Assembly: GCA_964437505.1 (NCBI GenBank)
Contig: CAYTGU010000006.1
Location: 1-64,000, forward strand
Origin: JAHJDO01 sp964437505
Lineage (GTDB): Bacteria; JAHJDO01
Length of the DNA stretch: 64,000 nucleotides
Direction: 5' to 3'
The notes beneath the pieces are model-generated. The model ran no database searches, was not told the origin of the DNA, and saw nothing but the letters and a program-made list of their open reading frames with translations. Position 1 is the stretch's first letter, and every line of letters begins with the position of its first letter. A program made the translations under genes and the position numbers. This document shows, piece by piece, positions 42,229 to 51,095 of the stretch.

Positions 42229-42256
42229 CGCTGTTGTCGATATTATAAAGGGATAT

Positions 42257-42868
42257 ATGATTTTATTGCAGGTCTTTGTTCTGCTTCTTGCGGTGGTAAT
42301 ACACGAGGTTGCCCATGGTTGGGTAGCTTACAAATGCGGAGACTCTACTGCCAGAGATATGGGAAGGCTTACGCTTAATCCTATTCCTCATATTGATCTT
42401 AATATGACCATAATAATGCCTATTTTTATATATATAATGTCAGGGGGAAGAGCTATATTTGGAGGCGCAAAACCAGTTCCTATTAATCCTAATAATTTCA
42501 GGAACCCTAAAAGAGATATGATCCTCGTTTCCCTTGCCGGATGTGTGGCGAATTTTTTAACTGCAATTTTATTTGCGCTTCTTATAAGATTGGGAATTGC
42601 AAAAATAATACCTGCTTTCACTATGTTGTGTATGTATGGTGTGCTGATAAACATTCTTTTAGGTGTATTTAATCTTATTCCAATACCTCCGTTAGATGGC
42701 TCAAAAGTATTAATGTCAGTTTTGCCACGCAGGCAGATGATGAGTTATCTAAAATTTGAGAGATTTGGGATTATTCTGGTAATGCTCTTTTTTTACTTCG
42801 GTTTTCGTTTTCTTTATAGTAACGTTATCGGGCCTTTAGCCTCTCTAATGATTGGTGGAGTATTATGA
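42257..42868 (+). CDS. Site-2 protease family (M50) membrane metalloprotease
   Basis: About 203 residues from ATG 42257. The zinc motif HEVAH is in the first membrane helix (AVVIHEVAHGWVAYK), and the second metal site is IPPLDGSKV. Four to five hydrophobic helices fill most of the chain. It has no PDZ domain, so it is a compact YwhC-like member. It may clip membrane-bound regulators, but no target is evident. It overlaps trpS by four bases. Confidence 0.9.
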   Translation: MILLQVFVLLLAVVIHEVAHGWVAYKCGDSTARDMGRLTLNPIPHIDLNMTIIMPIFIYIMSGGRAIFGGAKPVPINPNNFRNPKRDMILVSLAGCVANFLTAILFALLIRLGIAKIIPAFTMLCMYGVLINILLGVFNLIPIPPLDGSKVLMSVLPRRQMMSYLKFERFGIILVMLFFYFGFRFLYSNVIGPLASLMIGGVL

Positions 42869-43863
42869 AGAAGAGAATTTTAACAGGGGATAGACCGACA
42901 GGACAGTTGCACATTGGACACCTTTTGGGAGCTTTGCAAGATCGTGTAGCGCTTCAGGATGAATATGATACCTTTGTAATAATTGCTGATGTGCAAGCAT
43001 TAACTGATAATTTTAAGGATCCACAAAAAGTGCGAAGCAACGTTTTCGAGGTTGCAGTTGATAATCTTGCCGTTGGTATTGACCCAGACAAATCAACTAT
43101 TTTTATTCAGTCTCTAATTCCTGAAATAGCAGAACTGACTATTTTTTATTCTAATTTGGTTACGATTGCCAGATTAGAGAGAAATCCAACCGTTAAAGAA
43201 GAGATTAAACAAAAAAAGGATTTATTTGGCGATAGCGTGACATTTGGGTTTTTGGGATATCCAGTTAGTCAGGCAGCAGACATTACTGCGTTTCAGGCTG
43301 ATTTGGTACCAGTAGGTGATGATCAATTGCCTCAAATTGAGTTAGCGAGAGAAATTGTTAGAAAATTTAACCAGATTTACGGGCAAACACTAAAGGAGCC
43401 GGAACCCAGAATAGGCAGGTTTCCCAGAGTTAAGGGACTGGATGGAAATAAAATGAGCAAGAGTTTGAATAATGCTATATATCTGGCTGACTCTCCTGAA
43501 ATAATTGAAAAGAAAATTCTTTCAGCAATAACTGATACAGAAAAGATTCGTCTTAAGGATAAAGGTCATCCGGATATTTGCACAGTATATCATTATCACG
43601 AAATGTTTAGTGCTGAAGAATTAGAGATAATTAAAACTGAATGTAAAAAGGGAGATAGAGGCTGTGTCCAATGTAAAAAGCAATTAGCTCAAAAAATAAT
43701 TAAAATATTGTCTCCAATCCGAGAAAAGAGGTTATACTATCAAGAGAAAAGAAAACTAGTTGAGGAAATTTTATATGAAGGAACTAAGAAAGCGAGGCAG
43801 GTTGCGAAAGCTACTATGTCAGAGGTTAGAGAAGCAATGAAACTATACAGTGGAGTATCTTAA
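42865..43863 (+). CDS. trpS: Tryptophan-tRNA ligase
   Basis: 332 residues of class I aminoacyl-tRNA synthetase fold: HIGH box in GQLHIGHLLGAL and KMSKS in GNKMSKSLNNAI near 196-202. The C-terminal part has a CxxC pair (GCVQCKKQL) reminiscent of a metal site. It lies in ATGA overlap with the M50 gene and directly before pheA. Confidence 0.97.
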   Translation: MKKRILTGDRPTGQLHIGHLLGALQDRVALQDEYDTFVIIADVQALTDNFKDPQKVRSNVFEVAVDNLAVGIDPDKSTIFIQSLIPEIAELTIFYSNLVTIARLERNPTVKEEIKQKKDLFGDSVTFGFLGYPVSQAADITAFQADLVPVGDDQLPQIELAREIVRKFNQIYGQTLKEPEPRIGRFPRVKGLDGNKMSKSLNNAIYLADSPEIIEKKILSAITDTEKIRLKDKGHPDICTVYHYHEMFSAEELEIIKTECKKGDRGCVQCKKQLAQKIIKILSPIREKRLYYQEKRKLVEEILYEGTKKARQVAKATMSEVREAMKLYSGVS

Positions 43864-44931
43864 ATGAATATTGATAAATTGAGAAAAACAATAGATGAAG
43901 TAGATGAGGAGATTTTGAGCCTGTTAAATCAAAGAGCAAAAACAGCAGTGGCTATTGGCAAAGAAAAGCAAAAAAAGCGATTAAAAACACACGACAGGAT
44001 TCGTGAGGAGAAGATTCTAAAAGAACTTGTTTTAGGGAATAAGGGGCCTTTATCAAAAAAAATGATTATTGCTGTATATCGGGAAATACTATCTGTATGC
44101 CGCGGTTTGCAGTCCTCCATTAAAGTAGCATATTTGGGTCCAAAAGCTTCTAATGCCTATCTTGCTGTAAGGAAGAGATTTGGAGCAGCTGTTGGTTTTA
44201 TTCCTGTTAATACTATTTTTGATGTTTTTAGAGAAGTTGAAAAGGACAAAGCTCAGTTTGGACTTGTTCCTGTTGAAAACTCCACAGAGGGAATAATTTC
44301 CTATACGTTAGATATGTTTTTTAACTCTGAACTTAAGATATCTGGAGAAGTGAGTCTGCCTATTACTCATAATTTGTTAGCAAAAGGTTCTAAAAAGGAA
44401 ATTAAACGTGTATATTCTCATCCGCAGGCTCTGGCACAGTGTAGAACATGGATAAGTAATAATCTGGACTCTGTCCAATTTATAGAAACAGCCAGTACTG
44501 CGGAGGCGGCAAAGCTGGCATCTCAGTCAAAACAGAACGGAGCAATAGCCAATGAACTTGCTGCTGAAATATACAATTTAAACGTATTAGAACAGCGTAT
44601 TGAAGATTCAGAAACTAATCTGACACGTTTTCTTGTGATTAGTAAGAATATTAGTGAAAAATGCGAGCAGATGAAGACTTCTATTATGTTCTTTGTAAAG
44701 GATGAACCTGGATCGCTTTATAATATGCTTGAGATTTTTAAAAGACATAATATTAATTTAACAAAGATTGAATCACGGCCGTCCAAGCAGAAAGCATGGG
44801 AGTATATCTTCTTTATTGACTTCAAAGGGTACTGGAAGGATAAAAAGATGGAAGTTGCACTAAAAGAATTAGAGAAAAAGTGTATTTCTTTGAAAGTGCT
44901 GGGTTCATATCCTGTTGACACTGCTGTCTAA
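43864..44931 (+). CDS. pheA: Chorismate mutase / prephenate dehydratase (P-protein)
   Basis: 355 residues. AroQ-type chorismate mutase helix (1-85, DEVDEEILSLLNQRAK), prephenate dehydratase (about 90-265) with the TRF motif in ETNLTRFLVI, and a C-terminal ACT domain (MLEIFKRHNINLTKIESRP) that senses phenylalanine. The first dehydratase motif, normally GPxGTF, reads GPKASNAY here, which is atypical. It makes phenylpyruvate for phenylalanine synthesis. Confidence 0.93.
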   Translation: MNIDKLRKTIDEVDEEILSLLNQRAKTAVAIGKEKQKKRLKTHDRIREEKILKELVLGNKGPLSKKMIIAVYREILSVCRGLQSSIKVAYLGPKASNAYLAVRKRFGAAVGFIPVNTIFDVFREVEKDKAQFGLVPVENSTEGIISYTLDMFFNSELKISGEVSLPITHNLLAKGSKKEIKRVYSHPQALAQCRTWISNNLDSVQFIETASTAEAAKLASQSKQNGAIANELAAEIYNLNVLEQRIEDSETNLTRFLVISKNISEKCEQMKTSIMFFVKDEPGSLYNMLEIFKRHNINLTKIESRPSKQKAWEYIFFIDFKGYWKDKKMEVALKELEKKCISLKVLGSYPVDTAV

Positions 44932-44971
44932 ATTTGCTAAAAGGCGAGTACTTCTGTAAGGAAGAACACAC

Positions 44972-45751
44972 ATGTATGCGGAAAGAACATACCAGCAATT
45001 AGTAAAAGAGGATGATTTAGTGGTAACTAGAGTAATTGTTAAGGAAACAGAACTCTTCATTAAAGCATGCGTAGACTTAGAAGAAGAAGCTTTAGATTCT
45101 CTACTGAAACATCGTAAATACATAGAGGATTATATAAATCAGGACCCTTTATTTGAGACAGCATTGTCTTCATATGCTCCAAGTGATGATGCTCCTGGGA
45201 TAGTAAAAGAAATGGCTGTGCAGGCAGGTAAGGTTAATGTTGGTCCTATGGCATCAGTTGCCGGCGCAATTGCGGAATATGTTGGAAAGGATCTTACTGA
45301 ATTTAGTGACGAGCTTATCATAGAAAATGGCGGCGATGTGTATATAGATAGTAAGAGAACAAGAAATGTTTGTATTTTTGCAGGAGAGTCCATTTTTAGT
45401 AAAGACATAAAAATTAAAATAGAATCTCAACACATGCCAATAGGTGTCTGTACATCAAGCGGTTCAGTAGGACATTCTATGAGTTTTGGAGCGGCAGATG
45501 CAGTGACTGTTTTATCTAAGTCAGCGGTCTTTGCAGATGCGACAGCTACAGCCGTAGCGAATATGGTAGAAACAGAGGAAGATGTGGAAAGGATTTTGAA
45601 TTTTTCAAGAAAAATCCACAATCTTAACGGAGTAATTATCATAAAAAATAATACTCTAGGCGCATGGGGAGATTTTTATATTGAAAGGGGGGGAGAAATA
45701 GAGTGCCAAAAGTCAGGGTACGAAAAGATGAACCAATTGATAAAGCACTGA
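44972..45751 (+). CDS. UPF0280 family protein (ApbE-like fold)
   Basis: 259 residues of UPF0280, related to the FMN transferase ApbE: KVNVGPMASVAGAIAEYVG, IIENGGDVYI, GVCTSSGSVGHSMSFG and ADATATAVANMV. The molecular function is unknown. Its last 16 codons lie out of frame inside rpsU; the family normally ends near GAWGDF, so the tail may be read-through caused by an altered stop. Confidence 0.82.
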   Translation: MYAERTYQQLVKEDDLVVTRVIVKETELFIKACVDLEEEALDSLLKHRKYIEDYINQDPLFETALSSYAPSDDAPGIVKEMAVQAGKVNVGPMASVAGAIAEYVGKDLTEFSDELIIENGGDVYIDSKRTRNVCIFAGESIFSKDIKIKIESQHMPIGVCTSSGSVGHSMSFGAADAVTVLSKSAVFADATATAVANMVETEEDVERILNFSRKIHNLNGVIIIKNNTLGAWGDFYIERGGEIECQKSGYEKMNQLIKH

Positions 45752-45900
45752 GACGGCTAAAAAGGAAGATGGATAAAGAGGGTATAATAAAACAGATAAG
45801 ACAACTTGAACATTTCGAGAAACCGTCTCAAAAGAAGCGCAGGAAAATGCTTAAAGCCAAGAAAGACGCTTACAATAAAAGTAGAAAGAAGGATCAGTAG
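45703..45900 (+). CDS. rpsU: 30S ribosomal protein S21
   Basis: 65 residues, basic, matching S21 (VRVRKDEPIDKALRRLKRKM). It starts at GTG 45703 with a GGGGGGAG ribosome site. The start lies 49 bases inside the UPF0280 gene, in another frame, so the two are translationally interlocked. Confidence 0.94.
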   Translation: MPKVRVRKDEPIDKALRRLKRKMDKEGIIKQIRQLEHFEKPSQKKRRKMLKAKKDAYNKSRKKDQ

Positions 45901-45902
45901 TA

Positions 45903-46589
45903 ATGAGTCTATTTTTTCTTATCATTACTATAGCCTTAATCTTCTTGATTTGGGAGATTGCATCGGTTGCTCTTTCAATTACAGGGTTGGCGCATGACAA
46001 GGCTCGCTTTCAGGCTCTTTCTGCCTTAACAGGAACAGGTTTTACAACAAGAGATTCAGAGCTTATAGTTAGTCATCGTCAAAGACGAGCAATCGTAATG
46101 GGCTTAATGATTATTGGGAATATTGGTATTATACTGATTCTTTCAAATATTATTGTTTCTAAGACTACGGTGTATTTATTTGTAAAACTGGGCATTCTTT
46201 TTACATTGCTGTTTTTTTTATATAAGATTACCTCTTATAAAGGATTGATGCGTAAGTTAAAGAGCAAGATAGAGGATAAATTGCTTGCAAGTTCTGTGTT
46301 TGAAAAAAGAGCAATAGAAGAAATTCTTAATTTAGCTCAGGGATATGGTGTTGTAGAATTAAATCTAAAAGAAAATTTTCCTTATATCGGACATACACTT
46401 GCAGAGTCGCCTTTAAGAGATAAAGATATATTAGTTTTAGCAATAAAAAGAGATCAGACAACTATTCCTGCACCAAAAGGTCAGAGAAAAATGCAGATAG
46501 ATGATACATTGATTTGTTATGGTAAATTGGCCAGCATGAAAGAACTAATTAGTAAGCAAAAATCAAAAAGAGGGATAAAAGTTGGATAG
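45903..46589 (+). CDS. Membrane protein with C-terminal TrkA-C (RCK-C) domain
   Basis: 228 residues. Two or three transmembrane helices (about 1-25, 62-80, 88-110) with the motif ALTGTGFTTRDSE between helices, then an RCK-C domain (about 150-220; VVELNLKENFPYIGHTLAESPLRDKDI). A TrkA-N nucleotide-binding domain is missing. It probably senses a ligand at the membrane; no ion channel partner lies nearby. It is known only as a domain-of-unknown-role protein. Confidence 0.8.
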   Translation: MSLFFLIITIALIFLIWEIASVALSITGLAHDKARFQALSALTGTGFTTRDSELIVSHRQRRAIVMGLMIIGNIGIILILSNIIVSKTTVYLFVKLGILFTLLFFLYKITSYKGLMRKLKSKIEDKLLASSVFEKRAIEEILNLAQGYGVVELNLKENFPYIGHTLAESPLRDKDILVLAIKRDQTTIPAPKGQRKMQIDDTLICYGKLASMKELISKQKSKRGIKVG

Positions 46590-47787
46590 GCTGGACTTAA
46601 TAAAGGATCTATCAATTACCAATGATACAAAGATGGTTCTGTTGGTTCTTGACGGGCTTGGAGGGCTGGGTTTAGAACCGGGAGGAAAGACAGAGCTGGA
46701 AACAGCAAATACCCCTAATCTTGATTTGCTTGCAGAATCAGCTGCATTGGGAATAACTGATCCTATAATGCAGGGAATAACTCCTGGAAGCGGGCCCGCG
46801 CATCTTGGGCTTTTTGGATATGATCCGATCAAATACAGAATAGGCAGAGGAGCTCTCGCAGCTGCAGGGATAGGATTTAACATGCAGGAAAACGACTTAG
46901 CAGCTAGAATTAATTTTGCTACAGCTGATGATAGTGGACTGATAACAGATCGCAGAGCTGGTCGTATTGCGACGGATGAAAGCTCTCAGTTATGTACCTT
47001 GTTAGCTAAAATAGAAATCAGAAACGTTAAAATATTTGTAAAACCAGTAAAAGAACATCGCGCAGTAGTAATATTTAGAGGAGATAGCTTATCAGATAAA
47101 CTATCGGATTCTGATCCTCAGAAAACAGGTGTGCAAGCTAAAGAGGTAGTTGCTTTAGCTGATGGGGCTAAAACTACAGCTGTTTTTGTGAATGAGTTTA
47201 TTCACAAAGCTCAAAGTATATTAGCTGATAAACATCCGGCAAATACGGTATTATTAAGAGGTTTTGCAAAAACGCCGAGCTTGCCGCAGATGAAGAATGT
47301 ATACAAGCTGAATGCTGCTGCTATTGCAAGTTATCCAATGTATAAAGGACTTGCTCGATTTGTTGGCATGGAGATACTTCAGACAGGTCCAACAATAAGA
47401 GAAGAATTCGAGACGTTAAAAACCAGTTTTAACGAATATGATTTCTTCTTTATACATATAAAGGCAACCGACAGTTCCGGAGAGGACGGTAATTTTGCCA
47501 AGAAGGTGAAGGTTATAGAAGAAGTTGATAAGAATTTAGCGCTTATTACTTCTCTTAATCCTGATGTTCTGGTCGTAACAGGCGATCATTCCACACCTGC
47601 TGCCCTGAAATCACACAGCTGGCATCCTGTTCCCTTTTTACTGTATTCAAAATACTGCAGATTTGATAATGCAAAACATTTTGGAGAAACATATTGTTCT
47701 AAAGGAACGCTGGGAAGATTCCCGGCTGTTGATATAATGTCTTTAATGCTGGCTAATTCATTAAGATTAACTAAATACGGAGCATAG
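46582..47787 (+). CDS. apgM: 2,3-bisphosphoglycerate-independent phosphoglycerate mutase, ApgM type
   Basis: 401 residues from a TTG start after GAGGG. It is of the archaeal-type family: VLLVLDGLGGLG (metal Asp), TPNLDLLAESAALG with the nucleophile region, PGSGPAHLGLFGYDP, and the late metal site VTGDHSTP. It interconverts 2- and 3-phosphoglycerate in glycolysis. It overlaps the TrkA-C gene by eight bases. Confidence 0.93.
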   Translation: MDRLDLIKDLSITNDTKMVLLVLDGLGGLGLEPGGKTELETANTPNLDLLAESAALGITDPIMQGITPGSGPAHLGLFGYDPIKYRIGRGALAAAGIGFNMQENDLAARINFATADDSGLITDRRAGRIATDESSQLCTLLAKIEIRNVKIFVKPVKEHRAVVIFRGDSLSDKLSDSDPQKTGVQAKEVVALADGAKTTAVFVNEFIHKAQSILADKHPANTVLLRGFAKTPSLPQMKNVYKLNAAAIASYPMYKGLARFVGMEILQTGPTIREEFETLKTSFNEYDFFFIHIKATDSSGEDGNFAKKVKVIEEVDKNLALITSLNPDVLVVTGDHSTPAALKSHSWHPVPFLLYSKYCRFDNAKHFGETYCSKGTLGRFPAVDIMSLMLANSLRLTKYGA

Positions 47788-47791
47788 AATT

Positions 47792-48745
47792 ATGAAAGTT
47801 TTAATTACGGGAATCACCGGTTTTGTAGGCAGTCACCTTGCTGATTATACATTAGCAAAAGAGAATGTTGAAGTATATGGAACTATAAGGTGGCGTAGTA
47901 AAACAGAGAACATTGAGCATATAAAGGATAAACTTCATTTGATTCAGTGTAATCTTAATGATGCTTCGTCTGTAAATGATTTAATTGTAGACATAAAACC
48001 AGATAAGATATTTCACTTGGCTGCGCAAAGTTTTGTGCCCACTTCATGGAACAGTCCGGCAGAAACCCTGACCTCAAATATTATTGGAGAATTAAACATA
48101 TTTGAAGCCATTAGAAGGGCAAAGATTAATCCATGGATGCAGATTGCAGGTTCCTCAGAAGAATATGGTATGGTTTATCCTGATGAGACTCCCATAAAAG
48201 AGACAAACCCATTGAGACCGCTGAGCCCCTATGGAGTAAGTAAGGTTGGGCAGGATTTGCTGGCTTATCAGTACTATATGAGTTATAAGCTTAATGTTGT
48301 AAGAACCAGGGCTTTCAACCACACAGGACCAAGAAGAGGAGATGTTTTTGTTTGTTCGGAGTTTGCAAAGCGGATAGCAGAAATAGAAAAAGGACACAAG
48401 GAACCTATGATTCTTGTGGGAAATCTTGATGCTCAACGTGATTTTACAGACGTACGCGATATAGTAAAAGCCTACTGGCTGGGATTGGAAAAATGCGAGC
48501 CGGGGGAAGTTTATAACATATGTACAGGCAAAGCATATAAGATTAGCGAAGTTCTGGATATACTGATTAGTTTGTCAAATGCAAAAATAAAGGTAGGGAA
48601 AGATCCTGCAAAGATGAGACCTTCAGATGTTCCATATCTTGGCGGGGACAGCACTAAGTTCAGAGAAGCAACCGGATGGAACCCAGAGATTCCTTTTGAG
48701 AGAACATTAACAGACCTGTTGAATTACTGGCGAGAGAAGGTTTGA
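47792..48745 (+). CDS. GDP-mannose dehydratase-family / GDP-6-deoxyhexose reductase
   Basis: 317 residues, extended short-chain dehydrogenase. Rossmann motif GITGFVGSHLADY, catalytic SSEEYG and YGVSK (Tyr and Lys), and RAFNHTGPRRGD. Length and RAFNHTGP wording fit GDP-4-dehydro-6-deoxy-mannose reductase (RMD) at least as well as GMD. It would serve surface polysaccharide synthesis, but no glycosyltransferase cluster is in the window. Confidence 0.85.
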   Translation: MKVLITGITGFVGSHLADYTLAKENVEVYGTIRWRSKTENIEHIKDKLHLIQCNLNDASSVNDLIVDIKPDKIFHLAAQSFVPTSWNSPAETLTSNIIGELNIFEAIRRAKINPWMQIAGSSEEYGMVYPDETPIKETNPLRPLSPYGVSKVGQDLLAYQYYMSYKLNVVRTRAFNHTGPRRGDVFVCSEFAKRIAEIEKGHKEPMILVGNLDAQRDFTDVRDIVKAYWLGLEKCEPGEVYNICTGKAYKISEVLDILISLSNAKIKVGKDPAKMRPSDVPYLGGDSTKFREATGWNPEIPFERTLTDLLNYWREKV

Positions 48746-48760
48746 TAATTGGTATACTAA

Positions 48761-49504
48761 GTGAGTATCCAAACCACAGAAGCAATTGTTCTTAGAAGCA
48801 TAAATTTCGCAGAATCCAGTAAAATCGTTACATTCTATTCCCCTCAATTCGGCAAGATAAAAGGCATTGCAAAAGGTGTCAGAAGCGCAAAAAACAAGTT
48901 TGGCAGCAGCCTGGAGATATTCAGCCTCGTTACTTTGGTCTTTTATCAGAAGAAAACAGATATTCAGCTTATCAACCAATGCGATCTGGAAAATCCGTTT
49001 TTAAATATACGCAATGACCTGATAAGAACAGCTTATGCTTCATATTTTATAGAACTTATCAATAAAACTACTGAAGGGGATCAAGATAGCGAACAGATTT
49101 TTAACTTAGTTCTTAATGCATTAATTACATTAGAAACTACTAATGTGGAGCCGGAAGTTCTTGCGCATTTTTTTGAGGTCAGGCTTTTAGAAATGCTTGG
49201 ATGCATGCCTGTTTTTGATAGGTGTGTGAATTGTGGGGGAAAGATAGTCAACGGGAAATTCAGCTGCAGGCTTGGAGGTATCCTTAATAATGAATGCTGG
49301 GGGGCAGATGAAAGCGCTCTTAGGGTATCTCTAGGCACTATACTGACTATACAGCATTTACAGGCATCTGATTTCCCTGCACTTTCCCGTTTGAAACTCA
49401 ATAAATTATCTAGCAAAGAGCTTAAACTAGTGCTAGAATCCTATATAAAATATACGTTGGTTAAAAGCATAAACTCACTAAGTTTTTTAGAGAAAATAAC
49501 GTAG
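48761..49504 (+). CDS. recO: DNA repair protein RecO
   Basis: 247 residues from GTG. N-terminal OB fold (EAIVLRSINFAESSKIVTFYSP, GIAKGVRS) and a C-terminal helical domain with a CxxC plus more distant Cys (CVNCGG ... C). It loads RecA with RecR in gap repair. A compact unit of unknown genes begins just downstream, where recO is usually next to glyQ or era. Confidence 0.93.
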   Translation: MSIQTTEAIVLRSINFAESSKIVTFYSPQFGKIKGIAKGVRSAKNKFGSSLEIFSLVTLVFYQKKTDIQLINQCDLENPFLNIRNDLIRTAYASYFIELINKTTEGDQDSEQIFNLVLNALITLETTNVEPEVLAHFFEVRLLEMLGCMPVFDRCVNCGGKIVNGKFSCRLGGILNNECWGADESALRVSLGTILTIQHLQASDFPALSRLKLNKLSSKELKLVLESYIKYTLVKSINSLSFLEKIT

Positions 49505-49551
49505 ATGCTTAAAGTATAGAGGATTGAAGAAAAAGACGAGGGAGTAATAAA

Positions 49552-49989
49552 ATGCCAGATGTTTTTATAATCATGGGAAAGACAAAGACAAAAAAGTCAG
49601 CAACTATTAGAGCGTTAACTGGGGTATTCCATGGAAAAGATTGGAAAGTAGCAACTCAGAACGAAACTATTGATATTTTTGTGCAGGTACGCGCCTTACA
49701 AGAGGCAAAAATTAGTCCTAAGAATTTCATAAGACAGCGAAATGGCTCTCTAAATATTTTAGTGTGCTTATGGATTTCTAAAGGAAATGGACAACCTGAT
49801 GGAGACACTTATATCAAAGCTTTTCTTAAGGCAAGATGGAATATTAAAGAGATTGTGGTTCTTGGAACTGAAAAATTACCATATGATTTACCGCAAGACA
49901 CGCCTAAGCCGAAATTCATCCACGATTCGCAAAATCGGCCAGCTAATTGGATAGCTTCTCAAGTTAGAGGATGGTGGAGATGGTTATGA
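49552..49989 (+). CDS. Uncharacterised protein with P-loop-like start
   Basis: 145 residues not recognised. The start MPDVFIIMGKTKTKKS resembles a Walker A loop but with Lys where the second Gly should be (GKTKTKKS). The middle repeats beta/alpha units (SLNILVCLWISKG; KEIVVLGTE), so a Rossmann-like fold is plausible. It ends in a Trp-rich tail (GWWRWL). It is overlapped by the next gene. Confidence 0.5.
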   Translation: MPDVFIIMGKTKTKKSATIRALTGVFHGKDWKVATQNETIDIFVQVRALQEAKISPKNFIRQRNGSLNILVCLWISKGNGQPDGDTYIKAFLKARWNIKEIVVLGTEKLPYDLPQDTPKPKFIHDSQNRPANWIASQVRGWWRWL

Positions 49990-50609
49990 GAAAAAACATA
50001 ATTTTATTATCTTTTATTCTAGTGTCGGTGGTTGTGTATGGCATAAGTGCCGATGAAATAATTACTGTTAGTATTTTTTTTGGTATATGTACCGTTTGTG
50101 CAATTGTAGCTATTCTATTCGGTATTAGACGTAAGCAAAAGACAAAAGAGGAGAAGGGTGAATTTATAGAAAATAAAGAAATAGCAAAAGAGCGACCATC
50201 AGAACGCATAGCTAACGCTTATGTTAAGAAGAACGGGATAGAGGTTAAAATAACATCATCTTTGGGTCTTTCAACTTTCATCTTCATCATCATTGTACTT
50301 ATCCTTGTGCTTTCAATAAGGTTATACTTAGTGGATCCATTGGAGAGTGTGGACACAGACAAGCTTCTGAACCTTGTCTGTTTGATATTAATTATACTAT
50401 GCCCATTAGCTTGGTTACTTGAGAAATTGATTGGTCCTTGTACAATAGCTAGAGTGACTGGAGCTTGTCCATATTGTGGTACCATGCTTACTATTACTTG
50501 TGGTAGGAGTAGAATTAAATTTCCCTATTCCTTCACTTGTGAGGTCTGTAGGGAATTGATTATTCTCAAAGAAGAGAAATTCTTTAAGAAAGATGATATA
50601 GTAATCTAA
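49986..50609 (+). CDS. Uncharacterised membrane protein with zinc-ribbon-like end
   Basis: About 207 residues from ATG 49986, an ATGA overlap with the preceding gene and with a GGTGGAGA ribosome site; ATGs at 49971 and 49980 are alternatives. Four hydrophobic segments (about 3-22, 25-46, 92-112, 122-142) are followed by a cytosolic tail with CPYC ... CEVC, a probable zinc ribbon. Not recognised as a named family. It forms part of the island between recO and glyQ. Confidence 0.55.
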   Translation: MRKNIILLSFILVSVVVYGISADEIITVSIFFGICTVCAIVAILFGIRRKQKTKEEKGEFIENKEIAKERPSERIANAYVKKNGIEVKITSSLGLSTFIFIIIVLILVLSIRLYLVDPLESVDTDKLLNLVCLILIILCPLAWLLEKLIGPCTIARVTGACPYCGTMLTITCGRSRIKFPYSFTCEVCRELIILKEEKFFKKDDIVI

Positions 50610-50639
50610 AGAAGTATTAACAAAAAGCAGGTGGGGAAT

Positions 50640-50918
50640 ATGGGAGAAGGAAAACAATTTGATTGGATTCTGGAAAGGGGAAAGTGTAAAGTTGCAACTA
50701 ACGCATGTGTCCAAAATAAGAAACGAGTCTGTACTCTTTATATTGTTGATGAAATAAATGAAAGGACGCTTGATGAACACTTCATGATCCAGAATTTATC
50801 ACTCTCAAAATTTACTAAATACATAAAAGGAACTTTCTCAAAAGCAGAAACCCATGAGATAAATAAACTCTTTTATAAAATCGTTGCGTCACTAGATGAA
50901 ATGGGAAAAGATGACTAA
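50640..50918 (+). CDS. Small uncharacterised protein
   Basis: About 92 residues from ATG 50640 with AGGTGG five bases upstream (a GTG at 50631 would add three residues). Mixed charge, no membrane segment, two Cys near the N-terminus. No family recognised. It is probably co-transcribed with the two preceding unknown genes. Confidence 0.45.
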   Translation: MGEGKQFDWILERGKCKVATNACVQNKKRVCTLYIVDEINERTLDEHFMIQNLSLSKFTKYIKGTFSKAETHEINKLFYKIVASLDEMGKDD

Positions 50919-51000
50919 ATGCAAGAATGTTAAGAATGCATCAAATCTTTATCAGACAAATTAGAAAGAATAATACGAAAATGATATTGCATACCAAACA

Positions 51001-51069
51001 TCTGGATTCCCCGATTAAATCGGAGAATGACAAGCAAGATTGCCACGGGACTTTGTCTCTCGCAATGAC
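51001..51069. repeat. Two dispersed palindromic repeat remnants before the KilA-N gene
   Basis: 51001-51032: CTGGATTCCCCGATT with AATCGGAGAATGACA, an imperfect inverted repeat. 51038-51069: GATTGCCACGGG with CTCTCGCAATGAC, also imperfect. I recognise both as members of widely dispersed repeat types in bacterial genomes from sediment. The gap 50919-51095 contains nothing else clear. Confidence 0.6.
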
Positions 51070-51095
51070 CGGTGATGAATAAAAAAGAGAAATAA

